This document shows positions 4,251-6,681 of a DNA stretch of 6,681 nucleotides, piece after piece. Source of the stretch: Microbacteriaceae bacterium (lineage in GTDB: Bacteria; Actinomycetota; Actinomycetes; Actinomycetales; Microbacteriaceae); assembly GCA_025463665.1 (NCBI GenBank), contig JAODAY010000343.1:1-6681 (forward strand), given 5' to 3'. Position 1 is the stretch's first letter; every line of letters begins with the position of its first letter. A program made the translations under genes and the position numbers. The notes below the pieces were generated by a model. That model saw only the letters and a program-made list of their open reading frames with translations. It was not told the origin of the DNA and did not search any database.

Positions 4251-5507
4251 TCACGGCGGCGTCCAGTCATAGCCGTCGACCCACCACGCGATGTGGATCC
4301 AACCCCACTGACCGGCGACGCAGGCGAGCACCAGGGCGATGCGGTAGATCGCCGAGCTCGGCTGCGCAAGCGCGCCCCAGAGCGGGAAGATCGGCATAAG
4401 CAGCCGGAACACGCTCGACTGCGGAAAGAACACGGCCAGCAGGTACAGAACATAACTCGCGACCCAGAACCGCAGGTCTGTGCCGAGACGCTTCACCCAC
4501 GGCGTGAACATGAACGCGGTGAAGCCCGCCACGACGACGACGAGCACGACGACGCCCGCGCCTCCCGGCAGCCAGAAGTTCGCTCCGAGTATCCACGGTG
4601 TGAGCGGAACGAGCTCCTGATACCCGATGTAGGGCGCGCGCCACGCCAGCTCGGTGTCGGTGTAGGCGGTCGGCGATCCGGTGACGGCGGCCGCCACAAG
4701 CAGCCACGCGAAACCGCACAGCACAGCGAACAGACCGGCGACGACGGATGCCACGACCTCCCGCCGCGCAAACGGATCGCGCTCCCGGGTGAACCACCGG
4801 TGCAGCACGTGCAGGCCGAGCGCCAGGGCGAAGGCGAGGCCGCTCGGCCGGGTGAGCGACATCACCGCGACGATGGGCAGGAGCATCCAGTACTCCCGCT
4901 TGACGAGCAGGTAGAGCGCCGTGGTGAGCAGGAACGCGTGCATCGACTCGGCGTATGACACCTGCAGAATCGGGGAGAGCGGCGCGAAGCAGTACAGCAC
5001 GACAGAGAACATCGCAGCGCTCTCCGGCAGCATGAGGCGCATGAGCCGGTAGAACATGAACGCGGTGGCGAGGGCGAACCCGACCGAGACGGCGACGGAG
5101 ACGACCGGGAAGTCGAGGTCGCCGAGCGCCATGAGCGACCTGACCAGTGCGGGATACGCGGGCATGAACGCCCATGCGCTTTCGCCGACGTGTCCGCCGT
5201 CGTCCAGTTGCAGTTCGGTCGGGTACCCGCCGAGGGCGATGATGAAGTACCAGTGGCCGTCCCAGATGCGCGCGAAGTCGAGATACGACGGGCGCGCGCC
5301 GGTCCACGCGTTCGGCTGCTGGCGTGCCGCGAACCCCAGCATCAGGGCGGTCGTCACGATTCGCGAGACGACGAAGATGGCGAGGATCTTCCCCGCTGCT
5401 GGCGCGGTGGAGCCAGGGGAAACGCGCCAGCGTTTCCGCGACCCCAGCGCCGAAGGAGCCTGCGACTGAGGACTCACATCGGCTTCCCCTACCCCGTCAT
5501 CAGCCAT
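4251..5507 (-). CDS. PIG-V-like membrane mannosyltransferase (GT-C fold)
   Basis: The 418-aa product has a basic, low-complexity N-terminus (about 1-39) and roughly ten hydrophobic segments from residue 40 on, with the first at about 41-60. The first loop carries DFARIWDGHWYFIIALGGYP (77-96), matching the W-D-x-x-(H/W)-Y/F...GYP pattern of PIG-V/GPI mannosyltransferase II relatives. FMPAYPALVR (114-123), SLTRPSGLAF (217-226) and FRLLMPIFPLWG (367-378) are further family-like blocks. Such enzymes use polyprenyl-phosphate sugars at the outer face of the membrane. The donor, acceptor and sugar are not determinable here. The ATG at 5507 overlaps the end of dapE by 19 nt, suggesting translational coupling. 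An alternative GTG at 5477 has AGGGGA 7 nt upstream, overlapping the dapE stop, and is about equally likely; it would remove 10 residues. The link to lysine synthesis is positional only. Confidence 0.75.
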   Translation of the reverse strand: MADDGVGEADVSPQSQAPSALGSRKRWRVSPGSTAPAAGKILAIFVVSRIVTTALMLGFAARQQPNAWTGARPSYLDFARIWDGHWYFIIALGGYPTELQLDDGGHVGESAWAFMPAYPALVRSLMALGDLDFPVVSVAVSVGFALATAFMFYRLMRLMLPESAAMFSVVLYCFAPLSPILQVSYAESMHAFLLTTALYLLVKREYWMLLPIVAVMSLTRPSGLAFALALGLHVLHRWFTRERDPFARREVVASVVAGLFAVLCGFAWLLVAAAVTGSPTAYTDTELAWRAPYIGYQELVPLTPWILGANFWLPGGAGVVVLVVVVAGFTAFMFTPWVKRLGTDLRFWVASYVLYLLAVFFPQSSVFRLLMPIFPLWGALAQPSSAIYRIALVLACVAGQWGWIHIAWWVDGYDWTPP

Positions 5508-6586
5508 GCACGCAGTCCCCGCTCACACGACGTGATCTGCTCCAGCGGAACCCTCTCGTCGTCGGCGTGGGCCTTGAGCGGGTCGCCCGGCCCGTAGTTG
5601 ATGGCGGGCATGCCGAGGGCGGAGAAGCGCGCGACGTCGGTCCAGCCATACTTCGGTTTCGCTTCTCCCCCGACCGCGGCGAGAAATTTCAGCGCGAGCG
5701 GAGCGTCGAGTCCCGGACGCGCTCCTTCGGCAAGGTCGACAACCGTGATGTCGAATCCGTCGAAGAGTTCGCGCAGGTGGGCGATCGCCTCCTCGCCGCT
5801 GCGGCTCGGCGCGAAGCGGTAGTTGATGTGCACCATCGCGGCATCCGGAATGATGTTGCCCGCAACGCCCCCGGAAATGCCGACCGCGTTGAGCCCCTCG
5901 CGGTAGACGAGGCCCTCGACTTCTACCTCGCGCGGCTCGTAGGCTGCGAGGGTCGCGAGGATCGGGGCGGTGTCGTGGATGGCGTTGTGACCGACCCAGG
6001 CGCGGGCGGAATGGGCCCGGAGGCCGTAGGTGCGCACCTCGATGCGGGCGTTGCCGTTGCATCCGCCCTCTATTTCTGCCCGAGTCGGCTCGCCGAGGAT
6101 CGCGAAGTCGCCCGCGAGGAGGTCGGGGCGGGTCGATGCGAGCCGGGTGAGGCCGTTGAGGTCGGCGGAGACCTCTTCGTGGTCGTACCAGATCCAGGTG
6201 ATGTCGACGGCGGGCTCGGAGAGCTCGACGGCGAGCTTGAGCTGCACGGCGACGCCGGCCTTCATGTCGACGGTGCCCCGCCCCCAGAGGTAGTCGACCC
6301 CGTCGATCGTCTCGTAGCGCGTGGGGAGGTTGTTGTTCAGCGGAACCGTGTCGATGTGGCCCGCGATGACGACGCGCTTGTCGCGGCCGAGATTCGTGCG
6401 GGCGATGACGGCGTCGGCATCCCGGATGATCTCGAGGTGCGTCGCCGTGGCGAGGCTGGCTTGGATGGCGTCGGCGATCGTCCGTTCGTTGCCGGACACC
6501 GACTCGATGTCGCACAACTGGCGGGTGATGTCGATCGACGTCGCGGTGAGGTCGAGCACGGGCAGGGTCGGATCGGCGACAGGCAT
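5489..6586 (-). CDS. dapE: Succinyl-diaminopimelate desuccinylase
   Basis: The 365-aa product is an M20-family zinc hydrolase that splits N-succinyl-LL-2,6-diaminopimelate into LL-diaminopimelate and succinate, a late step of lysine and peptidoglycan precursor synthesis. The metal-site residues are all visible: H77 and D79 in AGHIDTVP, bridging D107 in GRGTVDMKAG, catalytic E137 with metal ligand E138 in YDHEEVS, E166 in LGEPT and H340 in KAHADDE. The lid/dimerisation domain covers about 178-290, starting with the GNARIEVRTYGLRAHSAR segment. Length fits the actinobacterial type. The ATG at 6586 has no Shine-Dalgarno but a TACACT -10 lies 7 nt upstream, so the mRNA may be leaderless. The start lies only 32 bp from the divergent dapD, and its 3' end overlaps the membrane glycosyltransferase gene, so the two are probably co-transcribed. 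Confidence 0.95.
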   Translation of the reverse strand: MPVADPTLPVLDLTATSIDITRQLCDIESVSGNERTIADAIQASLATATHLEIIRDADAVIARTNLGRDKRVVIAGHIDTVPLNNNLPTRYETIDGVDYLWGRGTVDMKAGVAVQLKLAVELSEPAVDITWIWYDHEEVSADLNGLTRLASTRPDLLAGDFAILGEPTRAEIEGGCNGNARIEVRTYGLRAHSARAWVGHNAIHDTAPILATLAAYEPREVEVEGLVYREGLNAVGISGGVAGNIIPDAAMVHINYRFAPSRSGEEAIAHLRELFDGFDITVVDLAEGARPGLDAPLALKFLAAVGGEAKPKYGWTDVARFSALGMPAINYGPGDPLKAHADDERVPLEQITSCERGLRAWLMTG

Positions 6587-6593
6587 AGCGCCA

Positions 6594-6599
6594 AGTGTA
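6594..6599 (-). promoter_or_regulatory. dapE -10 element, probably leaderless
   Basis: TACACT on the minus strand ends 7 nt before the dapE ATG. A -35 at 17-18 bp would fall on the dapD start codon (around 6617-6623, minus-strand TTCATG), so the two divergent promoters must overlap. Confidence 0.5.
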
Positions 6600-6606
6600 G
6601 GGTCGG

Positions 6607-6612
6607 TACGCT
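6607..6612 (+). promoter_or_regulatory. dapD -10 element, probably leaderless
   Basis: TACGCT ends exactly 6 nt before the dapD ATG at 6619, with no Shine-Dalgarno between. Its -35 position would lie over the dapE start codon. Confidence 0.5.
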
Positions 6613-6618
6613 TGGGAC

Positions 6619-6681
6619 ATGAATTCTCGCGCTGCCTGGGGCTACGGCCTCGCCACGACCGCCTCTGATTCCACCATTCTC
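6619..6681 (+). CDS. dapD: Tetrahydrodipicolinate N-succinyltransferase, 5' end only
   Basis: Only the first 21 codons are inside the window, starting MNSRAAWGYGLATTASDSTI. The (A/W)G.GLAT...(D/G)S.(I/V)L pattern matches the N-terminus of actinobacterial DapD proteins as I remember them. DapD transfers succinyl from succinyl-CoA to tetrahydrodipicolinate, upstream of DapE in the same pathway. The divergent dapD-dapE pairing, known from mycobacteria (Rv1201c/Rv1202), strongly supports the call despite the short sequence. The frame is open to the right edge. Confidence 0.8.
   Translation, partial: MNSRAAWGYGLATTASDSTIL

Noticed and set aside
4231..4262. ACGCCGC...GCGGCGT inverted repeat at the end of the glycosyltransferase gene as a terminator
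   Set aside because: The 7-bp stem has an 18-nt loop containing the stop codon and no T-tract follows, so it is not a convincing intrinsic terminator.
5324..6622. 432-codon plus-strand open frame opposite dapE
   Set aside because: It is antisense to a gene with a complete set of catalytic residues; long antisense frames are common in high-GC DNA.

Overview
The window looks like chromosomal DNA from a high-GC actinobacterium. Codon usage is strongly GC-biased. Several genes are actinobacterial types: a DUF3117 protein, a GabD2-type aldehyde dehydrogenase, a TatB ending in the PFDS(D/E)AT tail, and a divergent dapE-dapD pair. Codon style and gene content suggest Microbacteriaceae or a close relative, but this is inference. 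No mobile element, CRISPR array, tRNA or rRNA was seen.

Layout from left to right. (1) 9-198, minus strand: a 35-codon membrane microprotein gene ending in a very strong intrinsic terminator; it is too short for usual ORF cut-offs. (2) 293-2843, plus strand: a LysR-family regulator followed by a GabD2-like succinate-semialdehyde dehydrogenase. The regulator is divergent from the microprotein. (3) 2861-3238, minus strand: tatB, convergent with gabD2 across only 17 bp. (4) 3302-3934, plus strand: an O-methyltransferase-like gene divergent from tatB. (5) 3953-3980: a bidirectional terminator between the methyltransferase and a 57-aa DUF3117 gene (3994-4167, minus). (6) 4251-6586, minus strand: dapE and an overlapping PIG-V-like membrane mannosyltransferase, probably one operon. 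(7) 6619 to the right edge, plus strand: the first 21 codons of dapD.

How the genes work together. DapD and DapE are two steps of the succinylase route to meso-diaminopimelate and lysine. They diverge from a 32-bp intergenic region that must hold both promoters. The dapD/dapE - DUF3117 - methyltransferase/tatB order and relative orientations match a compressed version of the M. tuberculosis Rv1201c-Rv1224 segment, as I remember that map. The LysR regulator probably acts on gabD2, the microprotein, or both.

The main regulatory observation is that lysR, gabD2, tatB and dapD each have a TANNNT hexamer exactly 6 nt before the start codon, and dapE has one 7 nt before. None has a clear Shine-Dalgarno. 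This is the expected layout for leaderless transcripts. The methyltransferase and DUF3117 genes instead have good Shine-Dalgarno sequences. Apart from the microprotein and some operator-like palindromes, the region is ordinary core genome. I see no clear evidence of a novel multi-gene system.
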